DNA from: a virus
DNA: 64,000 bases
Virus record (IMG/VR): IMGVR_UViG_3300033155_000498
Location: 1 to 64,000 of that record
Direction: 5' to 3' (one strand)
In this document: positions 54,976-63,495 of the stretch, piece by piece
Numbering within the stretch: position 1 is the first letter of the stretch
Layout: every line of letters begins with the position of its first letter
Translations under genes and position numbers: made by a program
Notes under the pieces: generated by a model
Database searches by the model: none
What the model was told of the DNA's origin: nothing
Seen by the model: the letters and a program-made list of their open reading frames with translations, nothing else

Positions 54976-54981
54976 TAAATA
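54976..54981 (+). promoter_or_regulatory. T4-type late promoter, near-leaderless spacing
   Basis: CATAAATA, TTATTA (6 nt), ATG at 54988; no Shine-Dalgarno. Confidence 0.55.
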
Positions 54982-54987
54982 TTATTA

Positions 54988-55770
54988 ATGAATAGAGAAA
55001 TAGCACAATACATCAGAGCCTCTATTAGAGACAACTCAATGAATATAAAGTACCAGCCACAGTTTTGTACTGAGGGTGACTATTTTAAGATTACTGGAGT
55101 CGAGGCGTTGCTTCGGCCTGACACATCTGTATGTCATATTGACAAACTAATCAGGGTTGCTGTTGATACCGACCAGATGATCGATTTAGGTTACTGGGTA
55201 ATGAGGCGGGCGTGTCATCAGCTTAGATCATGGGTAGATGAGAATCTAGTTACTAGCACATTTTCAATGTCGGTTAACGTATCAGCAGAACAACTGCAAG
55301 ATAAACATTTCTGCACCAGAGTACTAGAAGTAATTCAAGACACAGAAATTAAAGCGCACCAGCTCACACTTGAGCTTACTGAAACATCAATGATTAACGA
55401 TTTGAACATCGCAAAGATATACCAGCTATCAACTAACGGTGTTAATATATCAATTGATGACTTTGGTACTGGATATAGTTCATTGGGCCGACTAAAATTA
55501 CTGCCAATTCACGAAATTAAAATAGACAAGACATTTGTAGATGACGTCACAAAGACGGAGCAGGATATCGCTCTGATCACAGCGATGTATCAACTAACTA
55601 AGGCGTTAAATAAATTTACTATTGTTGAAGGTGTAGAGAATACATGTCAGTATAATATTCTACGTGATATTGGATTTACTTGTTTTCAGGGTTATTATTT
55701 TTGTAAAGCAGAAACTGCTGAAGAGATTGAAGAAACTATTACCCTAATAAATTCTTTACACTGCCAATAG
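54988..55770 (+). CDS. Stand-alone EAL-domain cyclic di-GMP phosphodiesterase, 260 aa
   Basis: The whole protein is one EAL domain. All catalytic and metal residues can be placed: Glu39 (VEALLRP), Asn97 (VNVSAEQL), Glu129 (LELTET), Asp157-Asp158 (IDDFGTGYSS), Lys178 (KIDKTF), Glu214 (VEGVEN) and Gln234 (FQGYYF). No GGDEF, sensor or membrane part. Predicted to hydrolyse c-di-GMP to pGpG and shift the host toward motility. Late promoter with no leader. Convergent with 55739-56278, overlapping by 32 nt. Confidence 0.93.
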   Translation: MNREIAQYIRASIRDNSMNIKYQPQFCTEGDYFKITGVEALLRPDTSVCHIDKLIRVAVDTDQMIDLGYWVMRRACHQLRSWVDENLVTSTFSMSVNVSAEQLQDKHFCTRVLEVIQDTEIKAHQLTLELTETSMINDLNIAKIYQLSTNGVNISIDDFGTGYSSLGRLKLLPIHEIKIDKTFVDDVTKTEQDIALITAMYQLTKALNKFTIVEGVENTCQYNILRDIGFTCFQGYYFCKAETAEEIEETITLINSLHCQ

Positions 55771-56278
55771 TATCCAACGTTAAATTATCAAGGTCCCGTG
55801 TCCAGCTTGCCAACTCGTGTGTGTAATCAACTAATACAAATTGTGTTGTATCATTGGCTTTAATTAACTCGCGTATATTGAAATAATATTCTTCTTGTGA
55901 TGGATTTGTTTCTGTAATAGGACTAAAATTAAATCCTGTCATTAGCACAATATCAGATTGCGGTACTGCAAGGTTCAAGGCGACAATATCGTCTTTGTTA
56001 CCAACTGAACTATTTTTGAATTGCCCGTTGAATAGTTTGACCCCAGATGGGTTGCCAACTACGGAATAACTTTCTTGCATGATATATAAAGTACAAACGG
56101 CATGGAAAGCACGTTGGATTAAATTCTTAGCTTCGTTGGTGTCGGAACAAACACAATTGTCTGGGCGAAATTCTTTCCACGTTTTCCAACTGCCCCAAGA
56201 TACTGCTGTATTCTTAATGTCTTTTGGATCTATTAAACCTGATGGGATATCTTCACTAATTATCCAGCATACTTTCAT
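55739..56278 (-). CDS. Protein of unknown function, 179 aa
   Basis: Alpha/beta look (KVCWIISEDIPSG; SDIVLMTGFNFSPI; TTQFVLVDYTHELASW), as in small Rossmann-like or SGNH-type domains, but no motif was confirmed. Directly downstream of the tail fibre with an ATGA overlap. Confidence 0.55.
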   Translation of the reverse strand: MKVCWIISEDIPSGLIDPKDIKNTAVSWGSWKTWKEFRPDNCVCSDTNEAKNLIQRAFHAVCTLYIMQESYSVVGNPSGVKLFNGQFKNSSVGNKDDIVALNLAVPQSDIVLMTGFNFSPITETNPSQEEYYFNIRELIKANDTTQFVLVDYTHELASWTRDLDNLTLDTIGSVKNLLG

Positions 56279-57816
56279 ATTGTAGCCTTAAGTGCTATCC
56301 AGCTATAGTCATGCAAACAATACCATGCAAAGATTGGATTGTCTTCTGTTAATGTTGTATTCAGTACTAAATCACCTGACGCACCTGCATATCCAGGCAC
56401 ACTGTTACCATGCTTAATTGTGTGATTACCTAGTTTAAGTTTTCGAATTGTTACTACGCCATCAGTGTCAATAGATATATCATCACGACGTTTAACACCA
56501 ATTGCTAAGTCCTGTGATCTATTAGTACCAATGAATGCAGTTTGTTCTTTAAGTTTGCCTATAATAATTTCAATTTCGTCGTCCCAAACAGCTAATGCTG
56601 AGTTCGGTGTTTTAGTATTAATGCCAACTCTCTTATCTACCGAGTGTATTGCATCTACAGTAGATGTTCCGATTACCTTTAATCCTTTTAATGTACCAAC
56701 TGTGTTTAACGTTGAATTGGTTATTTGGCTGCCTAGTGTGTTACCTGATAATGCTGGTTTTCCATTAATAGATATCTGTGTAAAGTCTAAATCATTAGAT
56801 TGTGATATTACTGCGTCAATCATATCTTGCTTAACTGCAATTATAACTTCATCTACTACTGCAATTTTAATATTCGACGATAACTCATCCCATGCACCTG
56901 TTGTAATATCTATTGATCCATTAACTAGTAGGTCACCACTAATGGTTGCATTCTTAACGGCTAGTTGTTCATATACACTGACATTTGTTGCTGCTATTGT
57001 GTTTTCAACAACAACGGTATCTTCCATTATTGTCATTTCGCGTTTAGTCGCATTACAGTGGAGGCCCATGCCATCAAATTGTTCTGCAAATTGTTCTGCG
57101 ATCTTGTCAGTTATAATTTTTTCAATATCGCTTTCTGCGCTGAGTTGACGTATGAATGATGAAATTGCTTGTGTCTTAAGAGATCCTAACATCTTTGGAT
57201 CATTTTTAATAAGCAATCCGATTTGAGTTGCTGCTCCATCAGCGACGTTTTTTGCAACTGTAGAATTAATAATAGCAGGATCAAATAACCCGGTATCTTC
57301 AGTAACTAAGAGTTTAGCTATTTCTGCTGCTACTTCTCCAGTCATGCTTTGTTTAACTAGTGTGTCAAGATTAAAGTTACGCACTAGAAGAGATACGGCC
57401 TGACTTTGAAGATTCAGTAGTAACTCTTTGTCGTTCTTAAAGAGACCTGCAACTTGCTTGCTGACCGCATCGCTAACATTACCAGTAAGAGATTCTATCA
57501 TTGTTGGATCATTTTTAATAATCGATCCAAGTTGTGTTGCTGTTGCATCACCTATTGCAGAATTAATAATAGCAGGATCAAGTAAATCGGTATTTTTAGT
57601 TACTATAAGTTTAGCCACTTCTGCTGCTACCAGACCGGATATGTTTTGTTTAACTATTGTGTCAAGGTTAAAGTTACGTACCAGAAGAGATACGGCTTGG
57701 CTTCTAAGATTTTCTATTAATTTTGTGTCAGTTTTAAAAAGATTAGCAACTTGCTCTGTTACTGCCTCATTGACTTTAGCTGTTATTGCGGCATTAATTT
57801 CATCTTGGTTAATCAT
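56275..57816 (-). CDS. Tail fibre with internal duplication, 513 aa
   Basis: Residues about 18-110 and 118-215 repeat: SQAVSLLVRNFNLDT then GxVAAExAKLxVTxxTxLxDP and AxQxGxxIKNDPxMxxSL. The middle ISGDLLVNGSIDITTGAW is a typical fibre connector, and the C-terminus (VGINTKTPNSALAVW; LGNHTIKHGNSVPGY) resembles phage long-tail-fibre ends. Late TAAATA (57841-57846) and GGAG before the start. Confidence 0.76.
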   Translation of the reverse strand: MINQDEINAAITAKVNEAVTEQVANLFKTDTKLIENLRSQAVSLLVRNFNLDTIVKQNISGLVAAEVAKLIVTKNTDLLDPAIINSAIGDATATQLGSIIKNDPTMIESLTGNVSDAVSKQVAGLFKNDKELLLNLQSQAVSLLVRNFNLDTLVKQSMTGEVAAEIAKLLVTEDTGLFDPAIINSTVAKNVADGAATQIGLLIKNDPKMLGSLKTQAISSFIRQLSAESDIEKIITDKIAEQFAEQFDGMGLHCNATKREMTIMEDTVVVENTIAATNVSVYEQLAVKNATISGDLLVNGSIDITTGAWDELSSNIKIAVVDEVIIAVKQDMIDAVISQSNDLDFTQISINGKPALSGNTLGSQITNSTLNTVGTLKGLKVIGTSTVDAIHSVDKRVGINTKTPNSALAVWDDEIEIIIGKLKEQTAFIGTNRSQDLAIGVKRRDDISIDTDGVVTIRKLKLGNHTIKHGNSVPGYAGASGDLVLNTTLTEDNPIFAWYCLHDYSWIALKATI

Positions 57817-57854
57817 AGTATCTCCGGGTTAGACTCAGTGTATTTACCACTGCA

Positions 57855-58847
57855 TCAAGTCGCCCGTAGCAAATCAAGAGTTGCACAATGAAACCCACCG
57901 CCCAATGTACGTGCGTGACGCAACTCAAGTGGTATCACATCAAACCCGTGCTTCTTTAATTCAGCATGTATCAGCGGCTGATTAGCATCACAGATTACTG
58001 TCTTGTTGCCTACAGATAACATGTTAATAGCTATCCATTTACTTGCATATGGATAGCCTGTAAACGATTGCGGATTAATCATATCCTCTGTAATATATAT
58101 TTTATTGTAGTCTTGTAAGAATTCTGGTAAATTGTCATCAGTAACGCGATTGGCATTTAACAATATATCGTTTTCACCAATGGGTATAATAGTGCTGTCT
58201 ATGTGCGCTGCATCATAAACATCTGTTGTATGTACCGTGAACATATCACCTAGTACAGTTTGCAGCCATTCGGCTCCACGCTCGTTGGCGGAGTCACTAA
58301 CAAGATACAATATATCAAATCCGAACCTTGCTATGTTTGCAGCATCAAAGATAGGTTCCATATTTGTTAAACTAAAACTGCCAGTGGGCAATACGTTTTC
58401 GCTATATATTAAATCTGGGTGTGGGGCCGCTATCCACTCAACACCTGTGCGTATAGCCCAACGCTTTACTTCTCTATAACATTGTACTTCATGCTGCCTA
58501 GCTCGTACTGACATTGGTGCTTCGATTACCCTGTCGCCAATAACTAGTAAATTGTCGCGTGGGCAATATGCGTACTGCCCATCAGTAAATTGAAAATTAA
58601 TTGGCTCGGGCCTATATACAGTAATACCAAGATCATCAAACGTTTCGCACAGGGTATCCAAGTCACGATTGGTTTCGTCTATTATTTGTTGTGCGACTGG
58701 TCCGGCAGGCGGAGGTGTTTCGGCCCAGCCTGCATCGGCCATTTGTAATTGAAATAGTTTATCTGCGGTTGGAAAATTAGCGTGTGTTGCTGTTCCTACA
58801 AGGACAGTCTTGAGTGGATCGTATTCGTTAAAACTAGAAATTATCAT
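57855..58847 (-). CDS. Amidinotransferase-like protein, 330 aa
   Basis: Starts SSFNEYDPLKTVLVGTATHA and has YCPRDNLLVIGDRVIEAPM, DAAHIDSTI and the C-terminal nucleophile in GGGFHCATLDLLRA (Cys about 321), matching glycine/inosamine amidinotransferases. These move an amidino group from arginine. Might modify sugars or polyamines; within a surface-sugar cluster. Family assignment good, substrate unknown. Confidence 0.82.
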   Translation of the reverse strand: MIISSFNEYDPLKTVLVGTATHANFPTADKLFQLQMADAGWAETPPPAGPVAQQIIDETNRDLDTLCETFDDLGITVYRPEPINFQFTDGQYAYCPRDNLLVIGDRVIEAPMSVRARQHEVQCYREVKRWAIRTGVEWIAAPHPDLIYSENVLPTGSFSLTNMEPIFDAANIARFGFDILYLVSDSANERGAEWLQTVLGDMFTVHTTDVYDAAHIDSTIIPIGENDILLNANRVTDDNLPEFLQDYNKIYITEDMINPQSFTGYPYASKWIAINMLSVGNKTVICDANQPLIHAELKKHGFDVIPLELRHARTLGGGFHCATLDLLRAT

Positions 58848-59379
58848 CTATCATAAACCCTGTTAACTGTAATGTGTATCTATCTTCTAAGCCTAAGTTT
58901 GCTGCCATGTGTGGCACGTCATGTCTGAATCGCACAAAGTCGCCCGCCTTCCATTGCGGGAATTGTTTGTCTGCAACTGTTAATACATGACCAGGCGCCC
59001 AGTCTTCAAGCATTATAACCGCACGATAAATTGGGCTATGGTAATCAGCATGAAGTTCCTTAAAGCGTCTAAATGTGTCTACGTGTTCGGGTAGGATTGT
59101 TCCTGTGGACATCTTGTAGAATGACCAACTTAACTGATACCACGGAAATTCTTTTAAATATGGGTCCATATTAAGCCATGCAGGCCACGGGTGTTGCATG
59201 TCATACATTTCACCTGTGTAGTGTGTATGTGTGTGACCTTGGGCTTGCCATTTATCTATGTCATCCTGATTATTAAATGGTTCACGTCTATATGAAAGCA
59301 ATCGATGACCGTAATTAGTCCACGGTAGATCTATATGCCCAAACTCATAATAGAAATCAGTCACTGCGGGTATCACCAT
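58834..59379 (-). CDS. 2-oxoglutarate/Fe(II) oxygenase-like protein, 181 aa
   Basis: Start at 59379, where translation can be coupled to the dehydrogenase gene. LPEHVDTFRRF gives HxD, APGHVLTVADKQFPQWKAGD is the middle strand and VPHMAANLGLEDRYTLQLTG has the second His and the 2OG-binding Arg. Double-stranded beta-helix pattern like aspartyl/asparaginyl hydroxylases. Substrate unknown. Confidence 0.68.
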   Translation of the reverse strand: MVIPAVTDFYYEFGHIDLPWTNYGHRLLSYRREPFNNQDDIDKWQAQGHTHTHYTGEMYDMQHPWPAWLNMDPYLKEFPWYQLSWSFYKMSTGTILPEHVDTFRRFKELHADYHSPIYRAVIMLEDWAPGHVLTVADKQFPQWKAGDFVRFRHDVPHMAANLGLEDRYTLQLTGFMIDDNF

Positions 59380-60589
59380 AATGTATAATTGTATACATGT
59401 CGTTCTCTTTATTAATTCTGCGCCATGGGTCAATAATAACACAACCAGGTAACATTTCAAAATATGTATTGTCGTCTTGCATGTTGCCTGTGTAGCCGTA
59501 AGTGATGTTCCTGTTGTGTGCCCAAAGAACAACTGCCTGCATGGGTTCTAGTTCGTCGCCTGTAAGCGGATCAGCATAGGATACGCTGTGACCCGTTCCT
59601 TCGATGTAATGTCCAATAAGTGTACTATAGCTGCCTATTGTGTAAGGAACATCAGGCTTGTATGCTTTGCCGTGTATTACAATCGGAAGCTGTTCTTTTT
59701 CTGCTACGTCAACAATAAACTTAGCAAGGTTCTCTGCTTGTACTTCACGTGCGCCCATAATGGTCTGGAACATGTCGTAACCAATTTCATATTCTTGCGC
59801 GAGCCAACGCAATGCAATATTATCACGTGGGTGACATGCTCCCGAGTCGCCCATGCCAGGTACCATGTACTGTGGACTTTGCAGACGCATAGTGCTTCGT
59901 GCTAATGCACTAGCTACAACGTCTGAATTCATGTTGCCAATCTTCATTGCAAAATCTTGTATCATATTAACAATGCCAATCTTTGCGCTTATGTACGTAT
60001 TGTAGAAAATCTTAATACCTTCAGCTTCTTCCCACGTGCCTATTTCTGCACGGGTTTTGTTTCGCATGTGCATTCTACTATAAATTTTAACTAACTCGTC
60101 TACACGAGGATCGTTGCCATCCTTGCTGCCAATTATTAGCATCTCAGGATTAACCATATCCCACTTAGTGGTGCCCATTGCAATTAAATATGGATTGTAA
60201 ATTAATGTGTGACTGTCTAGTAAGTCATCAAACTCCCTGCGGGTGGTGCCTGGCAATACTGTACTGATTAGTACAATGTTCTTTTCTACTGATGCACATC
60301 TGTTGATTTCTTTTAGCACATCTTTAACAATAGTGTAATCAAAATCTTTTGGCTCTAAATGGCATGACGGGATGCCGCCACCGTATTCTTCATCATGTGG
60401 CGTAGGTACTGCAATAAAAATCCATTCACTGTTATCACATACATCTTTAATACTGTCTTTTACATCTACTAGATCAGACTCCACTGGTGCGACATCATAT
60501 CCAACTGTTGGAAATGTCTCTGCAAATACTTCTGCACAATCCATGCCCAATTTGCCTAAGCCAATGAACCCTATTTTTTCTTCTCGCAT
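59357..60589 (-). CDS. UDP-glucose/GDP-mannose dehydrogenase-family protein, 410 aa
   Basis: GFIGLGKLGMDCAEV is the NAD-binding start, AVPTPHDE and ISTVLPGTT match the family, EGIKIFYNTYISAKI has the catalytic Lys region and MGDSGACHPRDNIAL has the active-site Cys in the usual GGxCxPKD slot. KAYKPDVPYTIGS is the C-terminal UDP-binding domain. Likely oxidises a sugar nucleotide to a uronic acid. The start at 60589 has GGAGAG. Confidence 0.86.
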   Translation of the reverse strand: MREEKIGFIGLGKLGMDCAEVFAETFPTVGYDVAPVESDLVDVKDSIKDVCDNSEWIFIAVPTPHDEEYGGGIPSCHLEPKDFDYTIVKDVLKEINRCASVEKNIVLISTVLPGTTRREFDDLLDSHTLIYNPYLIAMGTTKWDMVNPEMLIIGSKDGNDPRVDELVKIYSRMHMRNKTRAEIGTWEEAEGIKIFYNTYISAKIGIVNMIQDFAMKIGNMNSDVVASALARSTMRLQSPQYMVPGMGDSGACHPRDNIALRWLAQEYEIGYDMFQTIMGAREVQAENLAKFIVDVAEKEQLPIVIHGKAYKPDVPYTIGSYSTLIGHYIEGTGHSVSYADPLTGDELEPMQAVVLWAHNRNITYGYTGNMQDDNTYFEMLPGCVIIDPWRRINKENDMYTIIHYGDTRSD

Positions 60590-60600
60590 GTTCTCTCCAC

Positions 60601-60606
60601 TAAGTA
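60601..60606 (+). promoter_or_regulatory. Variant late promoter (TAAGTA), leaderless spacing
   Basis: CTAAGTA, GTATT, ATG at 60612. On the other strand the same bases follow the ribosome site of the dehydrogenase gene. Confidence 0.42.
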
Positions 60607-60611
60607 GTATT

Positions 60612-61901
60612 ATGTTTTCAGTCGACAACTTTTACAACTATTTAAACCAGTATCTCCAGACCAATAAAAAAGATGCAAATATGAAATCGTTTAACGTACA
60701 CGGTTCTCGGTTACTTAAAGATATTATTATACCTTCTTTTAACATTGGTGAATCCAAACCATTCCGGTTTAACGGACAAGTCGCAATGTTTGATCAGGAA
60801 CCAATTGAGCTTTCATATTATGAAGATTGGATTAATTTCGATCCTGAATCTTTTCCCGAGCATTATGAATATAATCAAACTGGCGACTTATACAAAAATC
60901 TTACACCCCAGGAGTTTATCTTTAGACACTTTTCTGGTGTGTATAATCCTATACTTTGCCATTCAGAACGCAATAGCCCAGAAGTAGAATTGTTTAAAGC
61001 TAATCATTTTCATCCTGTACATTATTTCTATCACGGGTTAATTGCACGTGATTGGTTTAGGCATTGGAAACATTATAACATGAAACCAGGTACAGAGTCA
61101 AAACGTCTGGGCATGTATTGCCGTGATGCTACTGGTAGTAGGACATACCGTTTAGATTTACTTAACAAGTTAATTCCGTTAAAAGATGAGTTATATTATA
61201 ATCTGCAGGATCCAATCTTTCAACTTGATCCACAGCTTAACATACATTATCAAAGTGGTGATACTCAATACGATAGTCATGCAAGTGCAACTATTGTACC
61301 TGAGGATTGTCAAGAATTTGATATACAAATTGTGCCCGAAACATTGTTTGATACACAAAAAACACATTTAACCGAAAAGGTATTTAAACCTATTGTAATG
61401 GAACAGCCGTTTATAATCGTTGGTTGTCCGAACAGTCTTGAGTACTTACAGAGTTATGGTTTCCAAACGTTTGGAAGTATTTGGGATGAATCGTATGATA
61501 AAGAAACTGATCCTGCAATCCGCATGGACAAAATAATAAACGTTGTGAAGTCTATAACTTCGCTTAACGAGCGGGAATATAAAAATGCAATGGGCAAAGC
61601 CCGTAGCATCGCAAAGTATAATCGCCAGCGTTTTTTCTCTGGTGTCTTTGAAGATATACTACTTAATGAATTGCACACTAACCTAGATGCTGCAATTGAA
61701 AATCGCAATAAAGAATATGAATCTATGCCTGGTGGCACATGGTTTATGTATTTAGATAAACTAGTTGAAAGTGGTTATACCATTCCAGAATATATCTCAG
61801 AACGCAATCATGAAATTATAAAATATCTATTAACTAACGACCCAATAATGGGCCGCAAGTTAATGATAAAATATAAACACTTATTAAATAGGTGTAATTA
61901 G
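60612..61901 (+). CDS. Glycosyltransferase-like protein (fucosyltransferase-type C-terminus), 429 aa
   Basis: The start at 60612 is preferred; the frame upstream to 60372 lies opposite the dehydrogenase. LTEKVFKPIVMEQPFIIVGC then PNSLEYLQSYGFQTFG and WDESYD match the conserved acceptor/donor end common in phage GT10-like and related glycosyltransferases. The N-terminal half is unrecognised. Lies beside the sugar dehydrogenase. May decorate virion or host surface. Confidence 0.65.
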   Translation: MFSVDNFYNYLNQYLQTNKKDANMKSFNVHGSRLLKDIIIPSFNIGESKPFRFNGQVAMFDQEPIELSYYEDWINFDPESFPEHYEYNQTGDLYKNLTPQEFIFRHFSGVYNPILCHSERNSPEVELFKANHFHPVHYFYHGLIARDWFRHWKHYNMKPGTESKRLGMYCRDATGSRTYRLDLLNKLIPLKDELYYNLQDPIFQLDPQLNIHYQSGDTQYDSHASATIVPEDCQEFDIQIVPETLFDTQKTHLTEKVFKPIVMEQPFIIVGCPNSLEYLQSYGFQTFGSIWDESYDKETDPAIRMDKIINVVKSITSLNEREYKNAMGKARSIAKYNRQRFFSGVFEDILLNELHTNLDAAIENRNKEYESMPGGTWFMYLDKLVESGYTIPEYISERNHEIIKYLLTNDPIMGRKLMIKYKHLLNRCN

Positions 61902-62207
61902 TCCGAAGTGTGTTGCTGCTACAATAGCACCAATAATCAAAGCCATAACAATCAAGGAAACATCGCGTTTCTTTTTCTTCTTAGCTGCTACTTGAACTGG
62001 AGTATCTAGCTCGATTACTTCCGCTTCAGGTTTCTTAGCTTGTTCAGGCATAGCCTTCTTCTTAGCTACTGTTTTCTTTTTAGCTACTGCTTTTTTAGCA
62101 GGTGCTTTCTTTTTAGCAACTGCTTTTTTAGCTGGTGCTTTCTTCGCTACTTTTTTCTTGACCGTTGATTTCTTCTTGGACGGTGTTTTCTTTTTGTCGT
62201 CTGACAT
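61884..62207 (-). CDS. Histone-H1-like lysine/alanine-rich protein with C-terminal membrane helix, 107 aa
   Basis: Start at 62207, 6 nt from AAGGAG. Residues about 5-60 are KKxxxKKAPAKKAVAKKK-type repeats as in histone H1 tails; after an acidic stretch (EAEVIELDTPVQ) and a KKKKKRD block, a hydrophobic helix (VSLIVMALIIGAIVAATHFG) ends the protein. A DNA-binding, membrane-anchored design is suggested. Role unknown. Confidence 0.65.
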   Translation of the reverse strand: MSDDKKKTPSKKKSTVKKKVAKKAPAKKAVAKKKAPAKKAVAKKKTVAKKKAMPEQAKKPEAEVIELDTPVQVAAKKKKKRDVSLIVMALIIGAIVAATHFGLITPI

Positions 62208-62219
62208 TGTCATCTCCTT

Positions 62220-62600
62220 TTAATCATGAATTGAGTTCTTGCCAATTTTCTGTAAGAACCAACCCCACGACGTAACTGATGCAATTAATAACATCTTACG
62301 CCATTTTTTAATGTCCAATACATCAATTTCTTTTTTAAATTGATAATTGGCTTTAGCCCAATCATGTTCTGTTACTATTATATAGTCATGAACTATGGCC
62401 GCACCAAAATATCTTCCTGTTGGCGAAAACCACATACGAGCGTAAAATGGTATGCTCGCGCCGTCAGTAATGAATCCTATCGGAACATTAACTTCTTCAT
62501 TATTAGAAGTATAAACTTCCATTAATTCCCACTTGGCACGTTTGTACCATTTCACTGCTGGGATAAACTTTACTACTACTGTATCTCTCACTGAACACAT
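62220..62600 (-). CDS. DUF1353-like protein, 123-126 aa
   Basis: NVPIGFITDGASIPFYARMW then PTGRYFGAAIVHDYII matches DUF1353 (GFxTDxAS-P, PxGxYxxAAxxHD), a family found in phage lysis or tail regions. The exact start is open: an ATG at 62600 is 2 nt from AGAGGA, a GTG at 62591 is better spaced. Late promoters TAAATA at 62616-62625 are upstream. Confidence 0.72.
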   Translation of the reverse strand: MCSVRDTVVVKFIPAVKWYKRAKWELMEVYTSNNEEVNVPIGFITDGASIPFYARMWFSPTGRYFGAAIVHDYIIVTEHDWAKANYQFKKEIDVLDIKKWRKMLLIASVTSWGWFLQKIGKNSIHD

Positions 62601-62652
62601 TCCTCTATAGGCTATTATTTATTTAAATTTAGTGGGAAATAGTGTGGTTAGA

Positions 62653-63495
62653 TTACCAAGTTATAGCATCAACTGCGGCTTCGTCTGCTGCGGCTAATAC
62701 TTGCGCTTTCTTAACATTGAACTTCTGTAAGACTGTAAGTTTAACATCCTTACCATCGTTAATGACTACTAACAATTCGGTGTTAGTGTGTAACTTGTAT
62801 ATTTTTTCTGACGTGCCCGCTGCTGTTACACCAACAGATGCATCACCAATTGCAACATACCCTGTAATACTACTAAACAATGTAGTATCAACAATGTTGA
62901 TAGATGATGTAACATCATACACACCGCTACCCAACGTTAAGTTACCACCCGACAATACTACGCTTGCGGGATTAGTACCAAGGTCTAAATCACCTTGTAT
63001 TTGTGTAACTAAATCATCAATTGTTTGTGCTGTAGCACCTTCAATACTAACGAAAGTACTCACTCCATCAATAACAATTTCTGCATCATATGTTGTTGCA
63101 TCATTTGCAAATCCTGTAGCATCTGTGCCTACTTTCGTTCCGTTGACATCTATTACTATGGCACTATTAATACCCGGACGACACGAATACGGCATAGTTG
63201 ATTGTGTTGCAACCGCGCCTATTAGGTTCAATTGATCATCACGCTCAGAATCATACCAGTGCGGGGAACCTAGTGCTTCTGATTCGAAACCGTCAATTAT
63301 TTCGGCTTCTGCGTTGGCACCGAATGCCACTAGTTTTATTGTCATGTAATCAAGTAATTGTTTACCGTTTAATTCAGCTTCTGGAATTGGTGTTGTAATC
63401 CAATTAATGTTTGCATACACAGTTGGATTACCACTTGACCATGCTTCAGCTGCTGGATAATATTGACCTATTAGGTTCATGTAGTTCGTTGCCAT
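62653..63495 (-). CDS. Virion or tail structural protein, 280 aa
   Basis: Ala/Thr/Val-rich and strand-rich with Gly turns (SGGNLTLGSGVYDVTSSINI); the N-terminus MNLIGQYYPAAEAWSSGN and a C-terminal LHTNTELLVVINDGKD resemble phage tail-fibre or adaptor parts. Starts at the last base of the upstream gene. Exact role unknown. Confidence 0.62.
   Translation of the reverse strand: MATNYMNLIGQYYPAAEAWSSGNPTVYANINWITTPIPEAELNGKQLLDYMTIKLVAFGANAEAEIIDGFESEALGSPHWYDSERDDQLNLIGAVATQSTMPYSCRPGINSAIVIDVNGTKVGTDATGFANDATTYDAEIVIDGVSTFVSIEGATAQTIDDLVTQIQGDLDLGTNPASVVLSGGNLTLGSGVYDVTSSINIVDTTLFSSITGYVAIGDASVGVTAAGTSEKIYKLHTNTELLVVINDGKDVKLTVLQKFNVKKAQVLAAADEAAVDAITW

Noticed and set aside
54988-55770. Host contamination as source of the EAL gene
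   Set aside because: It is flanked closely on both sides by phage genes and has a phage-type late promoter directly before its start.
60372-60611. N-terminal extension of the glycosyltransferase-like gene
   Set aside because: It overlaps the dehydrogenase gene on the other strand and has a Ser-rich shadow composition; an ATG at 60612 with a promoter-like element is better.
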